Positions 1 through 7,687 of a stretch of DNA of 64,000 nt are shown here, one piece after another. The stretch lies in assembly GCF_024189295.1 (NCBI RefSeq), contig NZ_JAIZEN010000011.1:58934-122933 (forward strand), read 5' to 3'. The translations under genes were made by a program, and so were the position numbers. The notes beneath the pieces are model-generated. The model saw only the letters and a list, made by a program, of their open reading frames with translations, had not been told where the DNA came from and made no database searches. Origin of the DNA: Halobacillus sp. A1. Its GTDB lineage: Bacteria; Bacillota; Bacilli; Bacillales; Halobacillaceae. Within the stretch, counting starts at the first letter, position 1. The number at the start of each line of letters is the position of its first letter.

Positions 1-180
1 GAGCTCCTGCATTAATGCCGGGCTGAAGCTGGCTGTTGGCCAGTCCTTTTTCTCAAGTGTGTCAAGCAGGGGCTTATTCGTTATGGCGGCGATGCCAAGC
101 GCACATTCGAATAATATGGAATGCTTGATCGTGACGTGATACGTTTCTCGTCTTTTAAAATTTGACTGAATAACGTTCAT
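1..180 (-). CDS. Partial hypothetical protein, 3' part outside window
   Basis: Sixty codons are visible from an ATG at 178-180, preceded by a strong ribosome binding site (GGAGGAGTGG, four bases before the start). The frame is open to the window edge, so the C-terminus is missing. The visible N-terminus is basic (MNVIQSNFKRRETYHV) followed by an alanine- and isoleucine-rich stretch. It is transcribed divergently from splA. I vaguely associate this N-terminus with ArsR-like helix-turn-helix regulators of Bacillaceae, but no helix-turn-helix is visible in the fragment, so function is left open. Confidence 0.6.
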   Translation of the reverse strand, partial: MNVIQSNFKRRETYHVTIKHSILFECALGIAAITNKPLLDTLEKKDWPTASFSPALMQEL

Positions 181-324
181 AGAACCACTCCTCCACATGT
201 ATTTCTTTATATTCTATAATATTAGAATATGTAATTCAATATTATTAGAACAAATTAAACCATACATATTTTTTGCGACTAGTGGAACAATGAGAGCACT
301 AATCAAAAGAAGAGGCGGGAGCAT

Positions 325-585
325 ATGGAAGCTAATTATTCAGGCTATCAAGCCGGGGATATCGTATACGTCATCTACCGAAATCCCCACACTTACAACG
401 TTGCGAACATACAAGAAGCGGCAGTCGTTCACCATCCCGAACACGAAGGACAACTCGCTTTATTTTTATACGAAACTTATTTCCCACTGGATTCCGATAT
501 TGCTGTGTACACTTCGCAAGCAGAAGCTGAAATGGCTTATGAGCAAAGTTTCGGTTCCACTCATGAGGAGGGACTGGAGTGGTAA
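325..585 (+). CDS. splA: Transcriptional regulator SplA of the spore photoproduct lyase operon
   Basis: An 86-residue protein that matches B. subtilis SplA closely: the segment DIVYVIYRNPHTYNVA and the VHHPEHEG motif are nearly identical to my memory of that protein. SplA is a small TRAP-like negative regulator that limits expression of the repair enzyme SplB. The ATG is preceded by AGGCGGGA. Its last seven bases overlap the GTG start of splB (579), so the two are probably translationally coupled. In B. subtilis the operon is read by forespore sigma-G; I could not find a convincing sigma-G promoter here. Confidence 0.9.
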   Translation: MEANYSGYQAGDIVYVIYRNPHTYNVANIQEAAVVHHPEHEGQLALFLYETYFPLDSDIAVYTSQAEAEMAYEQSFGSTHEEGLEW

Positions 586-1607
586 AACCCTTCGTACCGC
601 AACTCGTATATATTGAACCACGCGCACTTGAATATCCTCTAGGAAAAGAATTAAAAAACAAGTTCGAAAAAATGAATATTGAAATACGGGAAACGACGTC
701 CCATAACCAAGTAAGAAATTTACCAGGAGACAATGACTTTCAAAAATATCGTGTGGCGAAATCGACATTAGTCGTAGGTATTCGAAAAACGCTGAAATTC
801 GATACTTCCAAGCCTTCTGCCGAATATGCGATTCCTTTTGCTACTGGATGTATGGGGCACTGCCATTACTGTTACTTGCAGACGACGATGGGGAGCAAAC
901 CGTATATCCGCACGTACGTTAATGTCGATGAAATCTTTGATTCGGCTGAACAGTACATGAAGGAGAGAGCACCAGAGGAAACCCGTTTTGAAGCTTCTTG
1001 TACATCTGATATTGTGGGTGTCGATCATTTAACTCATACGCTGAAACATGCGATTGAATACTTCGGCAAATCTGATCACGGACGCCTTCGTTTCGTTACC
1101 AAATTCGCACATGTCGATCATTTACTGGATGCTGAACATAAGGGAAGGACAAGGTTCCGCTTCAGTTTAAATGCGGATTATGTTATTAAATACCTGGAGC
1201 CAGGCACTTCTCGTCTTGATGAAAGAATCGAAGCAGCCGCTAAAGTAGCAGAAGCCGGGTACCCGCTTGGCTTCATCATCGCTCCGATTTATCTGTACGA
1301 AGATTGGAAGGAAGGATATAGAATCCTGTTTGAAAAGCTGGAAGATAAACTGCCTGCGTACGCGACGAAAGACTTGACGTTCGAACTCATTCAGCATCGA
1401 TTTACACAGCCGGCCAAGCGTACCATCCAAAAAAACTACCCTATGACAAAGCTTGAAATGGATGAAGAGAAACGTCAGTACAAGTGGGGACGTTACGGGA
1501 TCGGGAAATATGTGTACAAAAAAGATGAGCAGCAGGATATGAAAGATACTCTCGGCGGGTACATTGAAAAGCATTTTCCTGAAGCGACATTAGAATATTT
1601 CACATAA
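579..1607 (+). CDS. splB: Spore photoproduct lyase SplB (radical SAM DNA repair)
   Basis: The 342-residue product has the same length as B. subtilis SplB and aligns along its whole length. It repairs 5-thyminyl-5,6-dihydrothymine in germinating spores with a 4Fe-4S cluster and S-adenosylmethionine. The cluster motif CMGHCHYC puts the three ligand cysteines at 91, 95 and 98, and the conserved hydrogen-donor cysteine lies at 141 (EASCTSD). The start is GTG at 579 behind GAGGAGGGA, inside the end of splA. The gene ends at a strong hairpin shared with the convergent minus-strand gene. Confidence 0.97.
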   Translation: MVKPFVPQLVYIEPRALEYPLGKELKNKFEKMNIEIRETTSHNQVRNLPGDNDFQKYRVAKSTLVVGIRKTLKFDTSKPSAEYAIPFATGCMGHCHYCYLQTTMGSKPYIRTYVNVDEIFDSAEQYMKERAPEETRFEASCTSDIVGVDHLTHTLKHAIEYFGKSDHGRLRFVTKFAHVDHLLDAEHKGRTRFRFSLNADYVIKYLEPGTSRLDERIEAAAKVAEAGYPLGFIIAPIYLYEDWKEGYRILFEKLEDKLPAYATKDLTFELIQHRFTQPAKRTIQKNYPMTKLEMDEEKRQYKWGRYGIGKYVYKKDEQQDMKDTLGGYIEKHFPEATLEYFT

Positions 1608-1640
1608 AAAGCAGCCAGAAGGGATCCTCTGGCTGCTTTA
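1608..1640. terminator. Bidirectional terminator after splB and the YtxH-like gene
   Basis: The arms AAGCAGCCAGA and TCTGGCTGCTT flank a GGGATCC loop. There are A residues before and T residues after, so it can stop splB on plus and the gene ending at 1653 on minus. Confidence 0.85.
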
Positions 1641-1652
1641 TGCTTGTATTAT

Positions 1653-2192
1653 TTAGTTTACCGGGCCTTTAGCTACGGTAGGATCATTGATGTCATCATC
1701 GTCATCTTTACTTGTTGTGGACGGGCTAGTAGTGGCTGCTGCTTCATCCTCTGCAGAATCCGTCAGCTCATCTTTCGCTTCTTTAACCTTATCGCCAACC
1801 TCCTTCAATTCTTCTCCTGCGTCTTTAGCCGTAGAGACGATATCTTGAGATTCGTCTTTGACCTCTTGTGCTTTTTCTGCAATATCTTTTCCTTGAGTAT
1901 CCAAAATTTCCTGAATCTTATTAAGAGCTTCTTTCGTAATGGAAGCTGTTTTTTGAATACGATCCACAAGGTCATTTTTTGCACCTGACGGATCAGCTTT
2001 CACGTCTGAAACATATTGACTTACAGAGTTTTTAGTAGTAGCTGAAGTTTCTTTTAAACGAGTACGAGCATTATCATTTCTCGCCAGGACAAGGATTCCT
2101 CCGACTAGAGCTCCTACTGTAATGGCAAGAGAAAGCTTTCCTTTTTGTGATTCCGTTTGTTGACTTCGTTGGTTCAGTTGTTCGTTTGGCAT
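1653..2192 (-). CDS. YtxH-type accessory protein (gas vesicle GvpT/GvpP-like)
   Basis: A 179-residue protein. A polar N-terminus is followed by one hydrophobic glycine-rich segment (LSLAITVGALVGGILVLA, about residues 20-37), the hallmark of YtxH-domain proteins. A long charged helical region follows, rich in KD, EK and AKE repeats (residues 40-145), then a low-complexity acidic tail with five aspartates in a row. It probably sits in the membrane with a coiled-coil-like rod outside it. It is the last gene of a four-gene set driven from about 3450. Similar proteins accompany gas vesicle operons in bacilli (GvpP/GvpT type), but YtxH is also a general stress family, so the precise role is unknown. 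RBS AAAGGGGAA precedes the ATG. Confidence 0.6.
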   Translation of the reverse strand: MPNEQLNQRSQQTESQKGKLSLAITVGALVGGILVLARNDNARTRLKETSATTKNSVSQYVSDVKADPSGAKNDLVDRIQKTASITKEALNKIQEILDTQGKDIAEKAQEVKDESQDIVSTAKDAGEELKEVGDKVKEAKDELTDSAEDEAAATTSPSTTSKDDDDDINDPTVAKGPVN

Positions 2193-2235
2193 GATGGTTC
2201 CCCTTTCGATTCTTTTAGTAAAGAATCATTAGATT

Positions 2236-2508
2236 TTAATTTCGTGTGACTGCATCTTTCCTGGCTTCTGATTTCAACGCCTGTTTTTTCACTTGGATCT
2301 TTTCATACCTTTGTCTTCCCGTTTCATTCAAATGATCCATCTTCTGCTGGTACTTATTCTTCACATACTCTTTAGAGGTTTTACGTATGGAAGGATCGTC
2401 CGGTGCTGCTTTAGAACGAAGCAGGGCACCTCCTATAAACCCCAAAAATAGAGCGGCTCCCGTACTGAGAGGCTGGGACTGTTTACGTTCTTTCACCGTT
2501 TCACTCAT
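2236..2508 (-). CDS. Small YtxH-like membrane protein
   Basis: Ninety residues with a short glycine- and leucine-rich hydrophobic segment (STGAALFLGFIGGALLRS, about 15-32) and a basic helical C-terminal part with many lysines and glutamines. The ATG overlaps the stop of the upstream DUF948 gene by four bases (ATGA), showing tight coupling. The single-segment layout recalls YtxH proteins, which are paired with DUF948 proteins in the B. subtilis ytxG-ytxH operon. No catalytic motif is visible and the function is unknown. Confidence 0.6.
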   Translation of the reverse strand: MSETVKERKQSQPLSTGAALFLGFIGGALLRSKAAPDDPSIRKTSKEYVKNKYQQKMDHLNETGRQRYEKIQVKKQALKSEARKDAVTRN

Positions 2509-2954
2509 GATGTTTTGCCCGCAGCAGCCGCTTCTTTAAGGGCTTTACGTTTTTGCGTGAGGTAGTATCCTAAAGCAACTGCGCCGTATAGACCACTAAC
2601 ATCTCTTTCTTTCACTTTCGTTTCGCCTGTTGACGTGTTCTGTTTCATTGATTTCGTTACATCAACGAGAGAAGACGTCAGCTTACGTGAAGACTCTCCG
2701 ATATCTCCTACCATGTAAAATAGAGGACTGAGCGCTTTGATCTTTTCATTCACATCGGCTAAAGTGTCGTTACTCGTATGAAGAACATCTGTGGTTTGCG
2801 ACATGACCCCGTCCAGCTGATCTGGAAGCTTCTCAACTGTACGATCCACACCTTTTAATACATTAGCCAAATTGTTAAGCGTCTTTATAAGAAAAATTGA
2901 AACAATGGCAAATACGATGCCAATGATTAATACACCAATTCCTAAATAATCCAT
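2505..2954 (-). CDS. DUF948 (YtxG-like) membrane-anchored protein
   Basis: A 149-residue protein with an N-terminal membrane anchor (residues 5-25, LGIGVLIIGIVFAIVSIFLI) followed by a long amphipathic helix (LNNLANVLKGVDRTVEKLPDQ) typical of DUF948. A second hydrophobic patch, LYGAVALGYYLTQKRKALKEA, lies near the end. RBS AGAGGTT lies upstream of the ATG. It is the second gene of a four-gene unit containing two DUF948 and two YtxH-like products. B. subtilis YtxG/YtxH are stress proteins under sigma-B and sigma-H; the same control would fit here. Confidence 0.65.
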   Translation of the reverse strand: MDYLGIGVLIIGIVFAIVSIFLIKTLNNLANVLKGVDRTVEKLPDQLDGVMSQTTDVLHTSNDTLADVNEKIKALSPLFYMVGDIGESSRKLTSSLVDVTKSMKQNTSTGETKVKERDVSGLYGAVALGYYLTQKRKALKEAAAAGKTS

Positions 2955-2983
2955 AGTTTTAACCTCTTTTCATTTTAGATTGA

Positions 2984-3439
2984 TTACTTCGTATCGTGGT
3001 TGGGTGCGCGACCCTCGAAAGTCTGTTTTCTTAATTTGTATTTCGTATACATATTGATTGCCGTATCTCCCCACTTCATGAACTTCGCCAAGTCATCGGA
3101 ATGCTTTTCTGAAGTCCTGGAGACACTGGCCGACAATTGGTTCATAGACTCACTCATGTTGCCTACTGACGCTCCAACGTTATTTAAAGAATTAAAGAGA
3201 CTATTTAATGATTCACTCTTATGCTGAACATCGTCCGCTAAAGAGTTCGATTTTTGTAATAATAATTCCGATTCTTTTGTAATTCCGTCCATCTTGCTTT
3301 CTACACTTTCTAATGTGCCAGCTACATTTTTCATTGTGCTGGAAGCCGCCACTAATACTTTCACTACAAATATAGCTATGAGTGCAAAAGAAACGGCGAT
3401 AATTAATAAACTAATCGATGTTAAGGACATTCCCATCAT
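2984..3439 (-). CDS. DUF948 (YtxG-like) membrane-anchored protein
   Basis: The 151-residue product has an N-terminal membrane segment (ISLLIIAVSFALIAIFVVKVL) and then about 90 residues of serine-, asparagine- and lysine-rich helix with heptad character, as in DUF948. The RBS AAGGAGGA is so close to the first ATG (3439) that translation may start at the second or fourth codon instead (3436 or 3430). It is the first gene of the four-gene DUF948/YtxH unit and lies 21 bases from the sigma-B-type -10 element at 3460-3465. It resembles the gene that follows (2505-2954), suggesting a duplication. Confidence 0.65.
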   Translation of the reverse strand: MMGMSLTSISLLIIAVSFALIAIFVVKVLVAASSTMKNVAGTLESVESKMDGITKESELLLQKSNSLADDVQHKSESLNSLFNSLNNVGASVGNMSESMNQLSASVSRTSEKHSDDLAKFMKWGDTAINMYTKYKLRKQTFEGRAPNHDTK

Positions 3440-3459
3440 TCCTCCTTGTTATGTAAAAG

Positions 3460-3484
3460 ATACCCTAATACAGTACGGCCAAAC
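3460..3484 (-). promoter_or_regulatory. Candidate sigma-B promoter for the DUF948/YtxH unit
   Basis: Reading the minus strand, GTTTGG (3479-3484) is followed after 13 bases by a perfect GGGTAT (3460-3465). The sigma-B consensus is GTTTAA, 12-15 bases, GGGTAT. The position fits a short leader for the gene starting at 3439. Confidence 0.55.
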
Positions 3485-3501
3485 GTCAAATTTAAAATGA
3501 A

Positions 3502-4392
3502 TTATTCTGGTATAACTTTTTCTTTTCTTACGATAGATTTACCCCCCTGAGTCGTTAATAAAACGCCTGATATCACAATAATTGTACCAAAGATATGCAT
3601 CCAGGTGATACGCTCTCCAAGCCACAATGCTGCCCCTGCCATAGTTACTACAGGGAGAAAGTTGAGGAAAATTGAGGCTTTCGATGCGCCGAGCAGGCCT
3701 ACAGCCCTATTATATAAGATCAGAGCGATAAATGAAGGAAAAATACCTAAATACAATAATCCAATGAAATGACCGGGCTTATCGATGGAAGGAACACCTG
3801 TCATCCACCATTCCACTACCACGGCAGGAAAAAGCAGGACTAACCCTATCCCGGTGATGACGAGTACAACGGCATACGGAGGGAATTTGAACATATGAAG
3901 CTTCACGAACAGTGAATATACTGCCCACGATAGAATAGCACTGATCATTATAAAATCACCGATGTTCCATTCTAAAGCAGCGAGCTGAAGAAGTTTGCCT
4001 TCTATGATGACCCATACGGCTCCAAAAAGTGACAGGACGACTCCGATCCATTGCACCTTCATGACTTTTTCTTTTAAGATAAGTACGCTTAAGATTACTG
4101 TGACAGCGGGGATAGCAGACTCGAGAATGGCGACGTTCGCAGAGGTCGTAAACTGCAGAGCCCCGTAGATTGATGTATTGAATAAAGTGATGCCTGATAA
4201 GGCCAATACGAAGACCGGCATTTTGTTAGCTAAGAATACCGTTTTGTTTCTCCAAACACTTCGATAGCCGATCGGAAAGAGAACAATGAACGCCACAGCT
4301 AGACGAACAAAGGTGATCGTCATTGGCGGCAGGTCGTTCAGCGCCTTTCCGACCAGGATGTTTCCCGCATACATAAAGACGACACAAATCAT
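3502..4392 (-). CDS. EamA/DMT family transporter
   Basis: A 296-residue integral membrane protein with about ten hydrophobic helices in two repeats, as in EamA drug/metabolite transporters. Conserved features are the first-helix glycine/asparagine pattern (YAGNILVGKAL), ILESAIPAVTVILSVLILKE at the end of the first half, and FLNFLPVVTMAGAALWLGE in the second. Substrate is unknown. The start is doubtful: the RBS GGGGGTGG is about 23 bases from the ATG at 4392, while an in-frame ATT at 4408-4410 has better spacing. It lies between the gvpU terminator and the DUF948/YtxH unit and may be unrelated to gas vesicles. Confidence 0.8.
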   Translation of the reverse strand: MICVVFMYAGNILVGKALNDLPPMTITFVRLAVAFIVLFPIGYRSVWRNKTVFLANKMPVFVLALSGITLFNTSIYGALQFTTSANVAILESAIPAVTVILSVLILKEKVMKVQWIGVVLSLFGAVWVIIEGKLLQLAALEWNIGDFIMISAILSWAVYSLFVKLHMFKFPPYAVVLVITGIGLVLLFPAVVVEWWMTGVPSIDKPGHFIGLLYLGIFPSFIALILYNRAVGLLGASKASIFLNFLPVVTMAGAALWLGERITWMHIFGTIIVISGVLLTTQGGKSIVRKEKVIPE

Positions 4393-4488
4393 AAGCAGAT
4401 AAGGATAAATAGAGCCACCCCCTTCTTAATAGGAGATTCATAAGTAATCAACTCCTTATAACCTACCACTTTTCAAGGGTAAAGAACA

Positions 4489-4513
4489 CAAAAAAAGAAG
4501 CGGGTTGTCCCGC
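4489..4513 (-). terminator. Terminator of the gas vesicle operon
   Basis: On the minus strand a GCGGG/CCCGC hairpin is followed by seven T residues, just after gvpU. Confidence 0.75.
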
Positions 4514-4530
4514 CACTTTAGAACTGCGTC

Positions 4531-4899
4531 TTATCCTTCTGCAGATATCTTTCCTAAGAAGAAGCCATCCACTTTGTCCAGGCTGCCTCGCCAATAGAAT
4601 TTCCCATCCGATGGAGTAGGCTGCTCGTCTCCATTGTAGACTTGAGCGTTCTTCAAATGAATATAGGACACATCTCCGTTAGAAGCGTCTTTAGCCGACT
4701 TGCTGGCTTCTGAAAGGTTTTCGCCGAGGGCCTTAGACACCTCATTTCCGTCTCCAAACTTTTGGGATAGAGAATCCAAATACTCTTCTGCTGATATTGT
4801 CGTGCCTGTAACCAGTGCTCCATTGACATTCAAAGTGATATCCAACGAAAAATCATGGTTATTTGCTGCTTTAATAAAAGAAATCAATAAATCATCCAT
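4531..4899 (-). CDS. gvpU: Gas vesicle accessory protein GvpU
   Basis: A 122-residue soluble protein resembling GvpU of Bacillus megaterium, with the conserved start MDDLLISFIKAANNHDF and the motif LNVNGALVTGTTISAEEY. It ends the operon, as gvpU does in B. megaterium, and is followed by a terminator. RBS GGGAGGATC precedes the ATG. GvpU has been linked to regulating vesicle assembly or clustering in B. megaterium; its biochemical role is not visible from the sequence. Confidence 0.85.
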   Translation of the reverse strand: MDDLLISFIKAANNHDFSLDITLNVNGALVTGTTISAEEYLDSLSQKFGDGNEVSKALGENLSEASKSAKDASNGDVSYIHLKNAQVYNGDEQPTPSDGKFYWRGSLDKVDGFFLGKISAEG

Positions 4900-4957
4900 A
4901 GTCGATCCTCCCTATTCTTTAATTTACAAAATTATATTTTTCTAGAGTGCCGGCTTA

Positions 4958-5950
4958 TTATTTTGAAGTATCATCATCATTAACAATTGTCGTTTTACCT
5001 TTAGATGAACCTTTTTCCTCGGATTGATCAGACTGAGATGAACCGGCAGAAGGCTCATTGTCTTCTTGTTCCGACTCACTTCCCTGATTGTCCATTGGGA
5101 CAATATCGGCATTATTTTTTTTAGGTTTAGAACCAGATTTTTTCTTCGTTGTTGTCGACTTAGAAGCTGATGCTTTTGAAGCTTTCTTTTCTTCTTTTGG
5201 CTGCTCTGCTTTTTTCTGTGGTTGTTGTTCTTCTTCTTGCTCTTCCTCTTTTTCTTCATCTTCGCTGTCATCAGCAGCTTCTTCTTGTTCCTTAGGATCT
5301 TTTAGTTCTACATCTTCTTCTGCTACTGCTGATTCAGCTTCAGCGGTTGCCGCCGCTTCCTGCTGTGCTTCATCATCTTCTTCTTCGGACTCATCATCGT
5401 ACTCTTCTTCTTCGTCTTGATTCTTATTTCTTCTCAGCTTGCCGGCTGCGTTTTTTACTTTTGTTCTTTTGCTTTTCGGTTTTTCTTCCTGCTCTTCTTC
5501 CTCATCGTCGTACTCTTCTTCTTCTTCGTCTTGATTCTTATTTCTTTTCAGTTTGCCGGCTGCATTTTTTAATCTGGCTCTTTTGCTTTTTGGCTTTTCT
5601 TCTTGTTCTTCTTCTTCCTCGTAGTCGTATTCTTCTTCATCCTGGTTTTTATTTCTTTTCAGCTTGCCAGCAGCATTTGAAGTCGTTTCCTTCGTTTTGC
5701 TGGCAGCACTTCTTGTTTTATCTTTTACACTTGCCACACCAGCACTCGCTTTACTGCCAATCGCTTTCCCTCTTTCTTTTAAGCTGGAGCCTTCTGTTTC
5801 CTGAGTGGTGTCTGAATCTGAATTCAACGTCGTTTTCTTTTCGTTACTTGAATCTGAATCTTTGGAACGGATCATCATCCCTGCAGCCGTCCCTAAAAGT
5901 CCTCCAATTATTGCACGGTTCAGTGTACTTCTTTTGTTTTCATCTCCCAT
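4958..5950 (-). CDS. gvpT: Gas vesicle accessory protein GvpT, with acidic tandem repeats
   Basis: A 330-residue protein. The N-terminus carries a short YtxH-like hydrophobic segment (RAIIGGLLGTAAGMMIRSK), as in GvpT/GvpP proteins. Then comes a basic helical region and a 37-38-residue unit repeated about 2.7 times, each beginning NAAGKLKRNKNQ and continuing into runs of glutamate and aspartate then EKPKSKR. The C-terminal third is acidic low complexity with a lysine-rich patch (KKASKASASKST). I chose ATG 5950 because AAGGAG is eight bases upstream; the GTG at 5959 lies within the binding site region. The alternating strongly acidic and basic blocks look like a disordered linker. Placement between gvpJ and gvpU matches B. 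megaterium gvpT. Confidence 0.8.
   Translation of the reverse strand: MGDENKRSTLNRAIIGGLLGTAAGMMIRSKDSDSSNEKKTTLNSDSDTTQETEGSSLKERGKAIGSKASAGVASVKDKTRSAASKTKETTSNAAGKLKRNKNQDEEEYDYEEEEEQEEKPKSKRARLKNAAGKLKRNKNQDEEEEEYDDEEEEQEEKPKSKRTKVKNAAGKLRRNKNQDEEEEYDDESEEEDDEAQQEAAATAEAESAVAEEDVELKDPKEQEEAADDSEDEEKEEEQEEEQQPQKKAEQPKEEKKASKASASKSTTTKKKSGSKPKKNNADIVPMDNQGSESEQEDNEPSAGSSQSDQSEEKGSSKGKTTIVNDDDTSK
5368..5677 (-). repeat. In-frame tandem repeat inside gvpT
   Basis: About 2.7 copies of a 111-114-base unit that encode the NAAGKLKRNKNQ plus acidic block of GvpT. The copies differ by small in-frame changes in the number of GAA/GAG codons, suggesting slippage. Confidence 0.8.
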
Positions 5951-5970
5951 AGTCAACACTCCTTTTTATT

Positions 5971-6294
5971 TTATACGAATCTATTGTTATTAGATGGATT
6001 CATATTTTTTTCTAATTGTTCGATACGCTTTTGCAATTCTTTGTTTTCTTTCTCTAACTGCTCGGTATTTTGTTCCGCTGCTTTGGAGTTTAGGTAAGGA
6101 TCTGTTTCCCACCAGTCCATGCCGATTTCTTTAGCTTTATCAACGGAAGCCACAATCAGCCGGATTTTTATCGTCAATAACTCTACATCGGCAATTCCTA
6201 CTCGGATATCTCCGGCGATGACAACACCTTTATCCAGTACAGTTTCCAAAACGTCTACGATACTATTTCCACGCGTAGAATGTTCAATGGTCAT
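5971..6294 (-). CDS. gvpJ: Gas vesicle protein GvpJ (GvpA/J family)
   Basis: The 107-residue product contains the GvpA-like core, VDVLETVLDKGVVIAGDIRV then VELLTIKIRLIVASVDKAKE, followed by a coiled-coil tail (QNTEQLEKENKELQKRIEQL). GvpJ is a minor structural homologue of GvpA thought to act in nucleation or at the vesicle ends. I chose ATG 6294 because the RBS AAAGGGGA touches the earlier ATG at 6303. The order K-J-T-U matches the B. megaterium cluster. Confidence 0.9.
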   Translation of the reverse strand: MTIEHSTRGNSIVDVLETVLDKGVVIAGDIRVGIADVELLTIKIRLIVASVDKAKEIGMDWWETDPYLNSKAAEQNTEQLEKENKELQKRIEQLEKNMNPSNNNRFV

Positions 6295-6312
6295 GGTCGT
6301 CATTCCCCTTTC

Positions 6313-6612
6313 TTATAGTAGATTCCCAAGAGGTCCTAAATCTATATTGAGATCTTCGTCTTTCAAGTCGAAAATATCCTTAAGCTCGTCCATTTTCACT
6401 TCCAGGTTCATGAGTGCCACTCCAAGATTCTCGATTTCTTCTTCTGTAAGAGTCCCTCCGTCTACCCGGCGGATCGCATGGCGTTCTACCAGCTGGCGCA
6501 GCAGCTCAATAACTGTCAAAACGAGCTGGGCCAATCCTTGTTCAGCGCCTTCAGGATCAAGATTGATCCTTCCGCTTTGCGGGGGCTGGTGTTTAAGATT
6601 GCTCTGTGACAT
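6313..6612 (-). CDS. gvpK: Gas vesicle protein GvpK
   Basis: A 99-residue protein with the GvpK signature: INLDPEGAEQGLAQLVLTVI, ELLRQLVERHAIRRVDGG and the C-terminal LGVALMNLEVKMDELKDIF. GvpK is a conserved minor gas vesicle protein required for vesicle formation. The start overlaps the end of gvpS by 20 bases, with AAGGAGG nine bases upstream, so the genes are coupled. Confidence 0.93.
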   Translation of the reverse strand: MSQSNLKHQPPQSGRINLDPEGAEQGLAQLVLTVIELLRQLVERHAIRRVDGGTLTEEEIENLGVALMNLEVKMDELKDIFDLKDEDLNIDLGPLGNLL

Positions 6613-6850
6613 GGGTCAAATCCTCCTTTTCTTGATCGAAACGTTTGGATGTCAGGCTGTCCGAATCCATATTCGACTGAACGAGCGTTTCAACGGCCGA
6701 GATGAGCACACGCAAATCAAGATAGACTAAATCGATTCCGGCAATCGAGATAATCAGATCCCCTTTAATGGCGACCCCTTTATCAAGAACCGTATCGAGA
6801 ATATCGATCAATCCTATTTCTTTGTTTTGATAGGTTTCTCTATGGGACAT
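6593..6850 (-). CDS. gvpS: Gas vesicle protein GvpS (GvpA/J/S family)
   Basis: The 85-residue product has the GvpA fold core: LIDILDTVLDKGVAIKGDLIISIAG then YLDLRVLISAVETLV. Its C-terminal tail is polar and its position between gvpL and gvpK is that of gvpS in B. megaterium. GvpS is a minor GvpA paralogue required for gas vesicles in that host. Its 3' end overlaps gvpK. Confidence 0.88.
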   Translation of the reverse strand: MSHRETYQNKEIGLIDILDTVLDKGVAIKGDLIISIAGIDLVYLDLRVLISAVETLVQSNMDSDSLTSKRFDQEKEDLTHVTEQS

Positions 6851-6865
6851 CGCTGACGCCTCGCT

Positions 6866-7669
6866 TTATGATAAATTTGCAAAATGGTAAGCCGGCCAAG
6901 GTCCTGTCGCTTCAAATATCCAGCCGGATTGCCCGTGAGCTTTTTCTGCCTCTGTCACCAACTCAAGGAAATTCTCCACCTTATCTAAAGGGACAAGGTA
7001 GGCACTGTTCCAGCACATTTCTTCATCTTTCCCCGTCACATCACGGTTCCAATTCTTCTTCACCGTGCTGTTGACGCTGAATTCATCAAGCTTGTCATGG
7101 AACTCAGAAGAGAATTCTTCTTGTTCCTTTTCGACTTCCTGATCGATATATTGATCGATTTTCCTGGATTCTAAATACTGCCGCCCTTTTGACATTTGAG
7201 CGATTTCTTCTTTTTTCTTCTTTATATTTAAATTGTGCTCGCTGACTTGTTCAGAAAGTTTGTCGCGGTCACAATATATTTTCAAATTCCACTCTTCTTT
7301 TCCATCTAATTGTTTGAGTAAGTCCACCATCTGCTGCTGGTGGGAATCAATCATGGTGCGAAGATTCTGCTCCGTTTTATAAATCGTGCAAAACTTCATG
7401 GGAATGATCGTCGCCTGCTCATGGATTTTCATAAGCATTTCATGGTGATGAAAGGCTTTATCTTTCACCCACTCCATTTGATTCGTTTTCTCTTCCAGTA
7501 CCTCTTCACCAAATTCTTCTTCATCAACATGGCAGAATACTGCTGATAATTCCCCGTATTCCAAAAGGTCCAGACGATGCTCACCGTCTATTCCTTTTAA
7601 CTCGGAGAAAGGATTCGTTTGATTTTCCCGTGTCTGAATCATTCCGTATAAATAAAATAATTGACTCAT
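6866..7669 (-). CDS. gvpL: Gas vesicle protein GvpL (GvpL/GvpF family)
   Basis: A 267-residue GvpL/F family protein. Visible signatures are FYLYGMI at the start, the HHEMLMKIHEQATIIPMKFCTIY region near residues 75-97, and the C-terminal GWIFEATGPWPAYHFANL, whose GPWPAY motif is diagnostic. These proteins bind GvpA and seed assembly. RBS AGGGGAGT precedes ATG 7669. It is a paralogue of gvpF in the same operon, separated from it by gvpG. Confidence 0.93.
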   Translation of the reverse strand: MSQLFYLYGMIQTRENQTNPFSELKGIDGEHRLDLLEYGELSAVFCHVDEEEFGEEVLEEKTNQMEWVKDKAFHHHEMLMKIHEQATIIPMKFCTIYKTEQNLRTMIDSHQQQMVDLLKQLDGKEEWNLKIYCDRDKLSEQVSEHNLNIKKKKEEIAQMSKGRQYLESRKIDQYIDQEVEKEQEEFSSEFHDKLDEFSVNSTVKKNWNRDVTGKDEEMCWNSAYLVPLDKVENFLELVTEAEKAHGQSGWIFEATGPWPAYHFANLS

Positions 7670-7687
7670 CGTAAGACTCCCCTATTT

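Noticed and set aside
235..267. Possible sigma-G promoter before splA (TTCAATA and CATACAT)
   Set aside because: The -10 does not fit CATnnTA at its last bases and the spacer is one base too long, although sigma-G control is expected from B. subtilis.
4226..4441. A 71-residue frame overlapping the start of the EamA gene
   Set aside because: It lies in another frame of the transporter gene and has no family features. It only shows that the true EamA start is uncertain.
5347..5952. Long plus-strand open frames opposite gvpT
   Set aside because: They are created by the repetitive GAA/GAG codons of gvpT read in antisense as leucine- and serine-rich peptides.
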